A DNA stretch of 64,000 nt from Aurantiacibacter odishensis (GTDB lineage Bacteria; Pseudomonadota; Alphaproteobacteria; Sphingomonadales; Sphingomonadaceae). The stretch spans positions 62,001-126,000 of the forward strand of contig NZ_QYOS01000022.1 of assembly GCF_003605195.1 (NCBI RefSeq), in the 5' to 3' direction. The notes under the pieces are model-generated. The model did no database searches, was not told where the DNA came from, and saw nothing but the letters and a program-made list of their open reading frames with translations. Below are positions 1 to 8,958 of this stretch, one piece after another. A program made the translations under genes and the position numbers. The number at the start of each line of letters is the position of its first letter. Position 1 is the stretch's first letter.

Positions 1-1404
1 TGCGCGAAGGCCGCGGAACTGCACGGCAAGGTCGTCCGACAGAATCTCGTTCCCGGCATAGACGATGGTGCCACCCAAGCTGCCGTTGACGAGGCGCGGA
101 TCGAACATTTCGTTGCCGCTGACAATGCGACCGATGGCAGCGTCGACAGGCACCGTGACGCGCGAGCCGTCGAATGTCAGCGTGCCTTGCTGGAAGACGT
201 TCGAGACGACGATGCCGCCCGCGTCGATCTCGTCAACCGTCAGCGTGTGCGGCAAGGTCAGTTCGCGGAAAGGCCCGTTGAGCGTGCCCTGCAGGTCCAG
301 CCCGTTCAGCGCCACGTCGGGCGAGAACAGGGTTGCGTCCAGAAGCTGCACACCGATGTCGAAATCGCGGAAGGCGTTGTCGGCAAGGTCTATCGTGCCG
401 TCGCCGTCGGCGTTCACGCCCCGCGCACGCAGGACGAAATCGCCTTCCAGCACCGAGTCAACAAGAGTGCCCGAAGCAGAGAGCGTAACCAAGTCCCCCA
501 GCGCGCGGGCAGGCAGTCCGTCGACGTAAGCTCCCGGCCTTGCCTGGCCGACGATGCGGTACTGGCCGCTTTCGTTGTAAAGGTCGAAATCAAGGAGTTC
601 GCCGCCGCCCTGCGTGGCCAGCAGGTCGCCCCGCCAGGACGACCACGTGCCATCGCCCTCCAGCGTGATCGTGAGATCCTCTTCAGCCCCCACCATCGCG
701 GCAAGAAAGCCGCCTGCGGGTGCCTGCCATTCGAGATCCAGGTCGAAGCGGTCGCCATCGGGCTCGGCATGGATCAGCGCGGCAAATTCGTCACCGCCGC
801 CGAAGTCGCCATCTGCATCGAGGTAAACGAGGCCGTCGCGAATGTCGGCCTCTGCCGCGAAGTTGATCGTGCGCTGTTCGCCCAACAGACCTTCGGCGAC
901 GGTCAGATTGTCGATAACGAAGCGATCGATGCGAATGTCGAAATCGGGGAGGATAGGCGCGTCCGGATCGCCGGGATTTAGTTGAGGCGCGGCGTAGAGT
1001 GTTCCATCAGTCAGAACCAGGTGACGCACATCCAGCCCGCTGGTGAACCAGCGATAGGGCCGCCAGTTCAGGTCGATGGACGGCACCTCCAGGAACAGCG
1101 TATCGTTGGCGTCGTAAAGCTTCACGTCCTTGAACGTGCTGCTCCACAGGATGGAACCGTCGATCTCGCCAACTTCGACTTTGAGGCCCGAGGCGGGGGC
1201 CACGCTGCTGATCTGGTCGACGATGAACTGGCGGCCGGGCGGCGTATGCAGGAAAGCCACAGCGAGCAGCACCAAGCCAACCAGCGCGGCAAGCACCCAG
1301 CCGATGCCTTTCAGGATGCGGATCGGGATCCGGCGCTTGCCACCCTTGCGCGCCGCCGTGCCTTCCTCTTCGAGGCCCTCGTCCATGGACACGTCGTCAG
1401 CCAT
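1..1404 (-). CDS. tamB: TamB, translocation and assembly module inner-membrane subunit (N-terminal part, cut by window edge)
   Basis: Reading the minus strand from the ATG at 1404 gives an open frame that runs off the window, so at least 468 codons are present and the C-terminal DUF490 domain is missing. The N-terminus is acidic then basic (GGKRRIPIRIL), followed by one membrane anchor at about residues 35-52 and then the motif HTPPGRQFIVDQI, typical of AsmA/TamB proteins just after the anchor. The rest is repetitive beta-rich sequence, as expected for the periplasmic lipid-conducting groove. TamB works with the outer-membrane partner TamA in envelope biogenesis and phospholipid movement. Its start codon shares one base with the tamA stop (TGATG), so the two are translated together. 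Family assignment is firm; the exact cargo is not known from sequence. Confidence 0.9.
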   Translation of the reverse strand, partial: MADDVSMDEGLEEEGTAARKGGKRRIPIRILKGIGWVLAALVGLVLLAVAFLHTPPGRQFIVDQISSVAPASGLKVEVGEIDGSILWSSTFKDVKLYDANDTLFLEVPSIDLNWRPYRWFTSGLDVRHLVLTDGTLYAAPQLNPGDPDAPILPDFDIRIDRFVIDNLTVAEGLLGEQRTINFAAEADIRDGLVYLDADGDFGGGDEFAALIHAEPDGDRFDLDLEWQAPAGGFLAAMVGAEEDLTITLEGDGTWSSWRGDLLATQGGGELLDFDLYNESGQYRIVGQARPGAYVDGLPARALGDLVTLSASGTLVDSVLEGDFVLRARGVNADGDGTIDLADNAFRDFDIGVQLLDATLFSPDVALNGLDLQGTLNGPFRELTLPHTLTVDEIDAGGIVVSNVFQQGTLTFDGSRVTVPVDAAIGRIVSGNEMFDPRLVNGSLGGTIVYAGNEILSDDLAVQFRGLRA

Positions 1405-3557
1405 CAGAAGGCCTGCCCCAGTCCCACGTAAACGGCCACCCAGCTATCCTCTTCGCGCTTGTTCAAGGGTACCGCGACATCGACCCGCAGGGGACCGAAA
1501 CCGGTTTCATACCGCACGCCTACGCCTGCCCCGAAGCGGATATCGTCGAAGGTCGGCGTTATGCTGCGCGATACCGTGCCGGCATCCACGAAGGGAACGA
1601 CGGATACTGCCCCGTCCATGAAGCCGGTGTCGATCCGCGCCTCTACCGAAGCTTCCACCAGAGAGCGTCCGCCGTTGGGAGTGCCCAGCGCGTTGGTGGG
1701 TCCGATCGACTGGTAGCCATAGCCACGCACCGATCCCCCACCACCTGCATAGAGCCTGCGGGAGGGCGCAATCGCGGCGAGATCAGCACCGATGATCGAG
1801 CCGACGCGCGCCCGGGCAGCCAGCACCACGCCATCGGAGACCCCCTGGTAGGTAGCGAGATCGAACTGCGTTTTCAGATAGGTGGAATTGCTCTCGAACA
1901 CGCGCGAGATCTCGGGCGAAACGCTGGCGCGAATGCGGAAGCCTTCCGTGGGATCAAGCAGGCTGTCGGACGTGTCGAATTGGACGAAAGAGGGCAAGGC
2001 GCCGATGAGGTACTCGATATCGGCTGATTTCTGCCCCTTTACCTTCGTTTCCGCCTCGTTCGTATATACCAGTTCGAAGCCCGTACCCCAGGAGAACGGC
2101 TTCTGGAAAAGCAGCGTGCTGAGCCGTTCGTAGCGCGCCACGAGGGACACGGTCTCGGCATCATAGGCGTCGGTATCGATTGTGGTCGCAAAGGCATCGA
2201 CCGCGAAAATTCGGTCACGTCCGTAGAAATTGTTCTTCTGGAAGGTCACACCTAGCAATTGTTCCTGCGTGCCGGCGATCCCGCGAACCCGCAGCATTCC
2301 TTCGGGCGGGAAGAGATTGCGGTGCTCCCAGCTGCCTTCCAGCCTGATGCCTTCCTCGGTCCCGAAACCGATGCTGCCCGCCAGCGTGCGCAGCGGGGCC
2401 TGCGTCAGATCAGCCTGGATGTCGACCACCCCGGGCTCCGTCTCGGTCGGCTGCTGGACTACGACTGGTGTCAGTTCGACAGAGCCGAGAAGGCCGGTGG
2501 CCAGCATCGCGCGGCGCAGGTCCAGTTCGTCGCTACGCCGGTAGATATCGCCCTCATCCCAGCGGGCGATGCGGGTGAGGTGGCGGCTGGACAGGAACTC
2601 AGGGTCGGAGCTTATGACCTGCCCCAAGCGATACCGGCCGCCCGGTTCCACCAGCATGGTGATATCGCCCTCGTCACGGTCGTGATCCACCAGGACGGAA
2701 GGCGCCTCGATGGTGGCGAAGGGGAAACCGCTTTCTCCCAGCGCCTTGTCGAGGTTGAACTGTTCGGCCTCGATTACGTCCAGCAGGAGCGGATCGCCAA
2801 CCTCGATGTCGTATGCGCGGCGCAGGGATTCGTACTGGTCGCCAGACGCGCGCAGGTTGCCAAGGTCGATGGCGCCCACCGTGTACTGCGGGCCGGGAAT
2901 GATGTCGAAACGGACAGCGGGCGGCTCGAGATCGGACTCGACGGTGGATTCGATGCCACCGACCGTGCGTGTCAGCTGGCTGTCGAAATAGCCGTAGACG
3001 CGAAGCAATTGTCCGAGCAGCGCCTCGTCCTCGCGGGCCTGAACGGCGAGGCGCGCAATGTTTCCGTCGTCTTCGAAACTCTCGATGGTGGAGAGCGATT
3101 CGAACCGATCGAGAAATTCGTCCCGCTCGGGGAAAAGGGCCGTATCTGTCGGGAAGACGAGGACGAGTTCTTCCGAAAGCCGCTCCTCGCTGCCAGTGGT
3201 CATGCGCGGAATCTCGTCCTCGAACTGGACGAAATCGATGTCGTCCTCGTTCTCCAGCGGGGCGAGTTGCGGCAGATCGATCTCTTCGGGCCAGGGCACC
3301 GTGATCATCGGCATCTCGGCCAGTGGCGCGTCGGCCTCCAGCGGCACCTGCGCATCGGCATCGGCCTCGTCGGCCGCAGGCACGCCCTGTGCCGCCCACT
3401 CCTCCGGATTATCGACGGCGGAATCGGGAATGAGATCTTCTAGGCTGGGCGTGTCCTGCCGCTCTTGCGCGGCGAGCGGCTGCGCGAAAGGAGTGGCAGT
3501 CAGGGCAAGTGCCGCCGCCAGTGCAGTGCCGGTCTGTCTGAAATTGCGGGGGACCAT
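1404..3557 (-). CDS. tamA: TamA-like outer-membrane protein (BamA/Omp85 family)
   Basis: 717 residues from the ATG at 3557. This start gives a clear signal peptide (basic, then an Ala/Leu core ending QPLAAQ at about residue 31); the open frame continues upstream, but that extension overlaps bpt and has no export signal. Residues about 35-130 are acidic and low in complexity (many Asp/Glu/Pro/Ala), which is longer than in classical TamA. POTRA-like repeats follow (about 150-370), then a C-terminal Omp85 barrel with GPLRVDVAVPLN near the end and a terminal Phe, the usual outer-membrane barrel signature. The gene begins 10 nt after the bpt stop and ends in a one-base overlap with tamB, so bpt-tamA-tamB looks like one operon. 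Confidence 0.9.
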   Translation of the reverse strand: MVPRNFRQTGTALAAALALTATPFAQPLAAQERQDTPSLEDLIPDSAVDNPEEWAAQGVPAADEADADAQVPLEADAPLAEMPMITVPWPEEIDLPQLAPLENEDDIDFVQFEDEIPRMTTGSEERLSEELVLVFPTDTALFPERDEFLDRFESLSTIESFEDDGNIARLAVQAREDEALLGQLLRVYGYFDSQLTRTVGGIESTVESDLEPPAVRFDIIPGPQYTVGAIDLGNLRASGDQYESLRRAYDIEVGDPLLLDVIEAEQFNLDKALGESGFPFATIEAPSVLVDHDRDEGDITMLVEPGGRYRLGQVISSDPEFLSSRHLTRIARWDEGDIYRRSDELDLRRAMLATGLLGSVELTPVVVQQPTETEPGVVDIQADLTQAPLRTLAGSIGFGTEEGIRLEGSWEHRNLFPPEGMLRVRGIAGTQEQLLGVTFQKNNFYGRDRIFAVDAFATTIDTDAYDAETVSLVARYERLSTLLFQKPFSWGTGFELVYTNEAETKVKGQKSADIEYLIGALPSFVQFDTSDSLLDPTEGFRIRASVSPEISRVFESNSTYLKTQFDLATYQGVSDGVVLAARARVGSIIGADLAAIAPSRRLYAGGGGSVRGYGYQSIGPTNALGTPNGGRSLVEASVEARIDTGFMDGAVSVVPFVDAGTVSRSITPTFDDIRFGAGVGVRYETGFGPLRVDVAVPLNKREEDSWVAVYVGLGQAF

Positions 3558-3567
3558 CCGGAGCAGC

Positions 3568-4419
3568 TCAGGTGAGCTTGTATTCCTCCTGCAGGCCCGG
3601 CGTGTTGTCTTTCGATCCGCCATCGGTCGCAGGAGCGCGACCGCAAGAGCCCTTTGCCACGCTTTCGATAAGGTCTCGCTGCTCGCCTTCGGACATGCGG
3701 CGCCAGCCATCGGGGCCAAGGGCTTCGAGCGGGCGGAAGCGCACCTTGTACTGCATCCGCTCGGACCCTTCGACCCAATAGCCGAGATACACGTAAGGCA
3801 GGCTAGCTTCCACCGCCCGCCTGATGTGTTCGAGAATGACGTAGTTCCCAAGCCCGCTACGATGCTCCAGTTCAGGGTCGTAGAAGCTGTAGATCATCGA
3901 CAACCCGTCCGCTTGCCTGTCCGTCAGGCAAGCCGCGACCAATCGGCCAACGGCGCCGTCGGCAGAAGGTTCCCTGTATTCAATGACAAAGCTGGAGACG
4001 CTGGTGTGCTCCACCATGTCGGCATAGTCCACCTCGTCCATCGCGGCCATGCCGCCGCCGGGGTGACGATGCTCCAGATAACGTTGCAGCAGAGCGAACT
4101 GCTCTTCGGTTGCCCAGGGACGGCATTCGGTGACGACGAGGTCGCTGTTGGCCTTCATCGTGCGCTTCTGCGAACTGGAGGGCTTGAAATCCTTCGCCGC
4201 GACGCGAACGGAAATGCAGGCCTTGCACCCTTCGCAACTCGGGCGATAGGCCACGGTCTGACTGCGGCGGAAACCGATACGGCCAAGAGCGTCGTTCAGC
4301 TGCTCCGCGTGCGGCCCCTTCAGCTCGGTAAACACCTTCCGCTCCGTCCGCCCCGGCAGGTACGGACACGGCGCGGGGCTGGTCACGAAAAAGCGGGGGA
4401 AGCGAACGGGTGCCGTCAC
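3568..4419 (-). CDS. bpt: Aspartate/glutamate leucyltransferase (bacterial N-end rule, ATE/Bpt family)
   Basis: 283 residues. The family transfers leucine from Leu-tRNA to N-terminal Asp or Glu of proteins, marking them for ClpS/ClpAP-type degradation in the cytoplasm. The N-terminal ATE domain has the expected cysteine pattern: C18 in [13 protein letters not shown], and C62, C65, C68 in [11 protein letters not shown]. The C-terminal GNAT-like half contains [17 protein letters not shown], a conserved family segment. At 283 aa it is about 30-40 residues longer than common Bpt proteins because of a polar tail after the conserved core. It lies first in a probable operon with tamA and tamB; no functional link between N-degron tagging and TamAB is established, so the grouping may be incidental. 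Confidence 0.93.
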   Translation of the reverse strand: MTAPVRFPRFFVTSPAPCPYLPGRTERKVFTELKGPHAEQLNDALGRIGFRRSQTVAYRPSCEGCKACISVRVAAKDFKPSSSQKRTMKANSDLVVTECRPWATEEQFALLQRYLEHRHPGGGMAAMDEVDYADMVEHTSVSSFVIEYREPSADGAVGRLVAACLTDRQADGLSMIYSFYDPELEHRSGLGNYVILEHIRRAVEASLPYVYLGYWVEGSERMQYKVRFRPLEALGPDGWRRMSEGEQRDLIESVAKGSCGRAPATDGGSKDNTPGLQEEYKLT

Positions 4420-4618
4420 TTGGGCTTGCGATCCTCTTTCTGGCGTTCAATTGCAACGCGGTTCATCCCACGCGGTTTCCACCTTTATGACTGGCGGGAA
4501 TCGCGTGTTGAACCATGTTAACCATATAAATTGCCATTCGCAGGATTAATTTCCACAAATAGCTTTTTGTGCGCGGCGAACGCCCCATAGCGGGTCACAT
4601 TTTCGGCGCGCGCGATTG

Positions 4619-5857
4619 TTAATTCAGTTCGACCTGGCTGACCGAGTAGCCCTTTTCCACCAGTGCGGCGACCAGAGCATCGAGCTGCTCGCGGTCGCGC
4701 GCCTCGCATTCGATGTCCGTCACAAGGCCTTTCGCGGGCAGGTTCGTGAAAATCCGCTGGTGGTAGATTTCGAGGATATTGACGTTGTGCCGGTCAAACT
4801 CGCGCATCACCTTGAACAGCGCGCCGGGGCGATCCTGCAGGGTGATCTGCAACCGCGCGAGGCGTCCCGAGCGGGCAAGGTCGCGCAGCAGAACGTTGGC
4901 CAGCAGACGCGTGTCGATATTGCCGCCGCACAGCACCAGGCCGATCTTCTTGCCCGCAAACCGCTCGCGGTGCGCCAGCACGGCGGCAAGCCCGGCAGCG
5001 CCGGCGCCTTCCACCACGGTCTTCTCGATCTGCAGCAGCAGGGAGACGGCTTCCTCGAGGTGCCGCTCTTCCACCAGCAGGATATCGTCGACGACCTTCT
5101 CGATCACTTTCTGCGTAAACTTGCCCGGTTCCTTCACGGCGATGCCTTCCGCCAGCGTATCGCCGCCCGAAGGCAAGTCCGCCCCTGCCCAGGCGTTGTA
5201 ACTGCTGGGATAAAGCCGCGCTTCGGCCCCGATCACCTCGACCGGGTGATCCTGCGCCTTGGCCACGGTGCCCATCCCGCTGATGAGGCCGCCGCCGCCG
5301 ATGGGGACGACGATGGTCTCGATCTCGGGCGCATCCTCGAACATTTCCAACGCCACGGTGCCCTGCCCGGCTGCGACATTGGGATCGTCGAACGGGTGCA
5401 CGAAGGTGAGGCCCAGTTCCTGCTCCAGCTTGCGCGCGTGGGCATAGGCCTCGTCGAATGTCTCGCCCTCCAGCACCACGTTGCCGCCGACGCTCTCTGT
5501 CTGCATCACTTTCACCGTAGGGGTGGTGCGCGGCATGACGATGGTGACGGGCACGCCCAGCCGCGTGCCGTGGTAGGACAGCCCCTGTGAATGGTTTCCG
5601 GCCGACGCCGCGATCACGCCGCGCTGGCGCTGTTCGTCGCTCAGCAATAGCAGGGCATTGAGCGCGCCGCGTTCCTTGTAGGCGGCGGTGAACTGATGGT
5701 TTTCGAACTTCAGCCAGATTTCCGCGCCGAGAATCTTGGAAAGCGTTTGCGAATGCATGGTGGAAGTGCGCACCACGGCGCCCTTGATCCGCTCGGCAGC
5801 GGCGCGCACGTCATCCAGCGTAAGGCTTGGGGCTAGGCTTTGTTCTGTTCCCGTCAT
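4619..5857 (-). CDS. ilvA: Threonine ammonia-lyase (threonine dehydratase) with C-terminal ACT domain
   Basis: 412 residues from the ATG at 5857 (an upstream in-frame start would overlap the divergent gene's leader). This is a fold-type II PLP enzyme that deaminates threonine to 2-oxobutanoate, feeding isoleucine synthesis or threonine breakdown. K61 in FTAAYKERGALN is the PLP lysine. SAGNHSQGLSYHG and the glycine loop GGGGLISGMG bind cofactor and substrate. The last about 75 residues form one ACT domain (LQITLQDRPGALFKVMREFD). The single ACT domain and the length match the shorter threonine dehydratases found in alphaproteobacteria rather than the about 510-residue E. coli IlvA with two regulatory domains, so a catabolic role (TdcB-like) cannot be excluded. 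Confidence 0.93.
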   Translation of the reverse strand: MTGTEQSLAPSLTLDDVRAAAERIKGAVVRTSTMHSQTLSKILGAEIWLKFENHQFTAAYKERGALNALLLLSDEQRQRGVIAASAGNHSQGLSYHGTRLGVPVTIVMPRTTPTVKVMQTESVGGNVVLEGETFDEAYAHARKLEQELGLTFVHPFDDPNVAAGQGTVALEMFEDAPEIETIVVPIGGGGLISGMGTVAKAQDHPVEVIGAEARLYPSSYNAWAGADLPSGGDTLAEGIAVKEPGKFTQKVIEKVVDDILLVEERHLEEAVSLLLQIEKTVVEGAGAAGLAAVLAHRERFAGKKIGLVLCGGNIDTRLLANVLLRDLARSGRLARLQITLQDRPGALFKVMREFDRHNVNILEIYHQRIFTNLPAKGLVTDIECEARDREQLDALVAALVEKGYSVSQVELN

Positions 5858-5958
5858 GGCAGGGCGCCTAGCCCAAGGGGCCGCACAGGGAAATAGGGCG
5901 CACGCTTTTCGCTGACAAAGATTGCCTTGGACAAAGAGATTGGGCATCGCTGCGCGCC

Positions 5959-6861
5959 ATGGATACAGAACCACGCAAAGTCGCATTCCTCGGCCTTGGT
6001 GTCATGGGCGGGCCGATGGCCGGTCATCTCGCCAGCGCAGGGCACAAGGTCATCGGATACAACCGCACGGCCGCCAAGTCCTCGAAATGGCGGGAGAACC
6101 TGGCGCAGCGCGGGGTCGATGTCTCTACCGCCGCCACCCCGGTGGAAGCGGTGGCCGACTGCGACGTGGTGCTCGCCTGCCTTGGCAATGACGAGGACGT
6201 GCGCAGCGTGTTGCTGGGCGATGCGGGCGCGCTGGAAGCGATGAAGCGCGGGGCCACACTGGTCGATCATACCACCGTTTCCCCCGCTCTGGCTCGCGAA
6301 CTGGCCGAGGCAGCAAGCGCGCACGGGGTGATGTTCGTCGATGCGCCGGTATCCGGCGGACAGGCGGGCGCACAGAACGGCAAGCTGGCGATCATGTGCG
6401 GAGGCTCCGACGAGGCGATGGCCGCGGCAACGCCGGTGATGGAAGCCTATGCGGCGCGCATCGTCCACGTGGGCGATGCAGGTGCAGGGCAGGCGTGCAA
6501 GGCGGTGAACCAGGTTTGCATCGCGGGCGTGCTGGCGGGTCTTTCCGAAGGCGTGCGGCTGGCGCAGGCCACCGGGGTCGATACGGACAAGGTGCTGGAA
6601 GCGATCAGCGGCGGCGCGGCGCAAAGCTGGCAGATGGAAAACCGCTGGCCGACGATGGTGAAGGGCGAATTCGATTTCGGCTTCGCGATAGACTGGATGC
6701 GCAAGGATCTTGCCATCGCGATGGCAGAAGGCAAGGACGTTGGCATATCGCTCCCCGTCACCGCGCTGGTCGACCAGTTCTACGCCCAGGTTCAGGCGCA
6801 GGGCGGCGCGCGGCAGGATACCAGCGCGCTGATCCGCCACCTTCCGGAGGTCTCCCGATGA
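5959..6861 (+). CDS. NAD(P)-dependent beta-hydroxyacid dehydrogenase (3-hydroxyisobutyrate dehydrogenase family)
   Basis: 300 residues. The N-terminal Rossmann fold carries FLGLGVMGGPMAGHL at residues 10-24. The substrate signature DAPVSGGQAGAQNG is at about 129-140, and the catalytic lysine is K181 in GAGQACKAVNQ. These are the hallmarks of the 3-hydroxyisobutyrate/tartronate semialdehyde/glyoxylate reductase superfamily; the sequence alone does not fix the substrate. The stop overlaps the start of the following secreted amidohydrolase by four bases (ATGA), so they are co-translated. It is divergent from the threonine deaminase gene, with about 100 bp between the starts. Confidence 0.88.
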   Translation: MDTEPRKVAFLGLGVMGGPMAGHLASAGHKVIGYNRTAAKSSKWRENLAQRGVDVSTAATPVEAVADCDVVLACLGNDEDVRSVLLGDAGALEAMKRGATLVDHTTVSPALARELAEAASAHGVMFVDAPVSGGQAGAQNGKLAIMCGGSDEAMAAATPVMEAYAARIVHVGDAGAGQACKAVNQVCIAGVLAGLSEGVRLAQATGVDTDKVLEAISGGAAQSWQMENRWPTMVKGEFDFGFAIDWMRKDLAIAMAEGKDVGISLPVTALVDQFYAQVQAQGGARQDTSALIRHLPEVSR

Positions 6862-8516
6862 TCCTGCGTCACGCGGCGCTCGCGACCGGACTGCTGGTGG
6901 CGACCCCCGCCCTCGCCGACACCCACATCGACAACATCGAAGGCGTGTCCGTGATGCGCGACGGCACGATAGACCGTTTCGCAGGGATGGTGGTGGACGA
7001 GGACGGGCGCATTTCCGAACTGCTCGACTTCGGCGACCGCCCGACTCGCGAAATCGACTACCGGATCGACGGAGAGGGACGCACTGTCGTCCCCGGCTTC
7101 GTGGACGGACACCTGCACCTGATGGAACTGGGTCTCGGCACGCTGGTGCTGGACCTGTCGGAAACCAATTCGCTGGACGAGGCGCTTTCGCGCATCGCCG
7201 CCTATGCCGCCGCCTACCCTGATCGTCCGTGGATCATCGGTCGCGGCTGGAACCAGGAACGCTGGGGCCTCGGGCGCTTCCCCACCGCCGCCGAACTCGA
7301 CGAAGTCGTGTCCGACCGGCCCGTGTGGCTGCAACGCGTCGACGGCCACGCGGGCTGGGCCAACACGAGGGCGCTGGAAGCTGGCGGTGTGACCGCCTCC
7401 ACCGCGGACCCGGAAGGCGGACGGATCGAACGTCTTGCAGGCAGCCGCAACCCATCGGGTGTGCTGGTGGACGCAGCCATGCCGATGATCGACGATGCAG
7501 TGCCCCCGCCCCTGCCCGAAGATCGCGACCTTGCCCTGCACAACGCACAGAACCTGCTGCTGCGCCATGGCATCACCGCTGTTGCCGATATGGGCACCAG
7601 CGTGGAGGACTGGATGACCATCCGCCGCGCCGGGGACGCGGGGCGTTTGCGGGTGCGCGTCATGTCCTATGCCGACAGCGTGGATACCATGCTGCTGATC
7701 GGCGGGCCTGCCCCCACGCAATGGCTCTACGATGATCGCCTGCGCCTCAACGGCGTGAAGCTGTACCTTGACGGCGCGCTCGGCTCGCGCGGGGCATTGC
7801 TGAACGCCGATTACGAAGACGACCACGGCAACCGCGGCCTGCCCCTGCTTTCGGGAACGCAACTGCGCAACCTGATGAGCCGCGCGGCGCTGGACCGTTT
7901 CCAGGTCGCCGTGCACGCCATCGGCGATGCCGCCAACCGCGAGGCGCTCTATGCCATAGAGGAGCTTTCGGAGGATTATTCCGGAGACCGCCGCTGGCGT
8001 ATCGAACACGCGCAGATCGTCGATCCGGCGGATCTTGCGCGCTTCGGCCAGCACGGCATCATCGCCTCGATGCAGCCGGTTCATCAGACCAGCGACATGA
8101 TGATGGCGGAAGCGCGGCTGGGCGAAGACCGGCTGGGGGGCGCCTATGCCTGGCGCTCGATCCTGGAGGCAGGCGGACACCTGGCATTCGGCACCGACGC
8201 CCCTGTGGAGCCGGTCGATCCGCTGGCGGGGCTTGCCGTCGCGATCAGCCGCGCGAATGCAGAAGGAGAGCCGTTTGGCGGCTGGCGCCCCGAAGAAACG
8301 ATCAGCCGCGAACAGGCCCTTGCCGCCTACACTGCAGGCGCTGCCTACGCAGGCTTTGCCGAGGGCCGGTTTGGTCGCCTGGCGGAAGGTGAACGCGCCG
8401 ATTTCGTGATGCTCAGCGCCGATCCGCTGATGGCCAATGCCGACCAGATGCGCGACATTCGCGTGCTGGAAACATGGATTGCGGGCCAGCGCGTCTACGA
8501 TCACGAACTCGAATAG
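6858..8516 (+). CDS. Exported amidohydrolase, YtcJ-like (amidohydrolase_3 family)
   Basis: 552 residues from the ATG at 6858, chosen because it begins a signal peptide (MILRHAALATGLLVATPALA) and overlaps the upstream stop as ATGA. The metal-dependent hydrolase signature is complete: GFVDGHLHLMELG (two metal His), GHAGWANTRAL, DGALGSRGALL, HAIGDAANRE, RIEHAQIVDP and FGTDAPVEPVDP (metal Asp). The family cleaves cyclic or linear amide and carbamate bonds; the natural substrate is unknown for most members. With an export signal it should act in the periplasm or as a membrane-anchored enzyme. No lipobox cysteine is seen. Confidence 0.88.
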   Translation: MILRHAALATGLLVATPALADTHIDNIEGVSVMRDGTIDRFAGMVVDEDGRISELLDFGDRPTREIDYRIDGEGRTVVPGFVDGHLHLMELGLGTLVLDLSETNSLDEALSRIAAYAAAYPDRPWIIGRGWNQERWGLGRFPTAAELDEVVSDRPVWLQRVDGHAGWANTRALEAGGVTASTADPEGGRIERLAGSRNPSGVLVDAAMPMIDDAVPPPLPEDRDLALHNAQNLLLRHGITAVADMGTSVEDWMTIRRAGDAGRLRVRVMSYADSVDTMLLIGGPAPTQWLYDDRLRLNGVKLYLDGALGSRGALLNADYEDDHGNRGLPLLSGTQLRNLMSRAALDRFQVAVHAIGDAANREALYAIEELSEDYSGDRRWRIEHAQIVDPADLARFGQHGIIASMQPVHQTSDMMMAEARLGEDRLGGAYAWRSILEAGGHLAFGTDAPVEPVDPLAGLAVAISRANAEGEPFGGWRPEETISREQALAAYTAGAAYAGFAEGRFGRLAEGERADFVMLSADPLMANADQMRDIRVLETWIAGQRVYDHELE

Positions 8517-8637
8517 CGTGTCGCGAGAACAACAGGTGCACGGGCAATTCGCACAGTTTCTGCCTCGCCCTTTGCAATTGCTTCACTTTGTGGGCATTAG
8601 AACGTCGAGATTCAAAATTTTTGGGGTACCAGAGACC

Positions 8638-8871
8638 ATGAGCAAGAAGCTTTTCACCTCCATCGCCGCCGGTGTGGCCCTGGTTGCCACGCCCGTTCTC
8701 GCGCAGAGCGACATGGCGCAGCGCGCTGCCGCCGAACTTCAGAACGCAGAAGAGCTGGGCGAAGACGGCAACGGCGGGATCATCCTGGCTCTGGCAGCCG
8801 CCGGCCTGATCGTGGCTGGCGTGGTCGTTGCTCTCAGCGATGACGAGGAAGAACTGCCCGTCAGCGCCTGA
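8638..8871 (+). CDS. Small exported protein with one transmembrane segment and acidic tail, function unknown
   Basis: 77 residues from the ATG at 8638. It has a signal peptide ending VATPVLAQ (cleavage near residue 22), a polar stretch rich in Ala, Glu and Asn, a second hydrophobic segment at about residues 48-66 (IILALAAAGLIVAGVVVAL), and an acidic end (SDDEEELPVSA). The segment in the mature protein suggests a periplasm-facing membrane peptide. The gene stands alone: about 120 bp of leader in front and a strong terminator immediately behind. I do not recognise a named family. Confidence 0.75.
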   Translation: MSKKLFTSIAAGVALVATPVLAQSDMAQRAAAELQNAEELGEDGNGGIILALAAAGLIVAGVVVALSDDEEELPVSA

Positions 8872-8894
8872 GACGAGGCACACAACCTGATATG

Positions 8895-8923
8895 AAACGG
8901 GGCCGTTTTCGGCCCCGTTTTTG
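8895..8923 (+). terminator. Rho-independent terminator after the 77-aa protein gene
   Basis: A perfect 10-bp stem (AAACGGGGCC at 8895-8904 and GGCCCCGTTT at 8911-8920) with a 6-nt loop, followed by TTTTTG. The stem ends in T-rich sequence on the plus strand, so it mainly ends transcription of the 77-aa gene before the convergent tatC end. Confidence 0.88.
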
Positions 8924-8958
8924 TTTGTTGCTTGCTGCAATCCGTAGTCGTTCGGGCG

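Noticed and set aside
3058-4521. Long open frame on the plus strand across tamA and bpt
   Set aside because: It is antisense to two well-supported genes, has a Ser/Arg-rich low-complexity translation and no family motif. High-GC DNA commonly leaves such mirror frames open.
4507-4523. CtrA-like site (two TTAAC-type half-sites) in the bpt leader
   Set aside because: One half-site deviates (CAAC instead of TTAA) and the region is AT-rich, so chance is likely; no cell-cycle gene is adjacent.
4554-4571. Hairpin CACAAA/TTTGTG as terminator of ilvA
   Set aside because: Stem of only six AT-rich pairs and no T-tract afterwards on the minus strand.
6792-8504. Long minus-strand frame opposite the amidohydrolase
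   Set aside because: The plus-strand gene has all metal-binding motifs and a signal peptide, so the opposite frame is a shadow.
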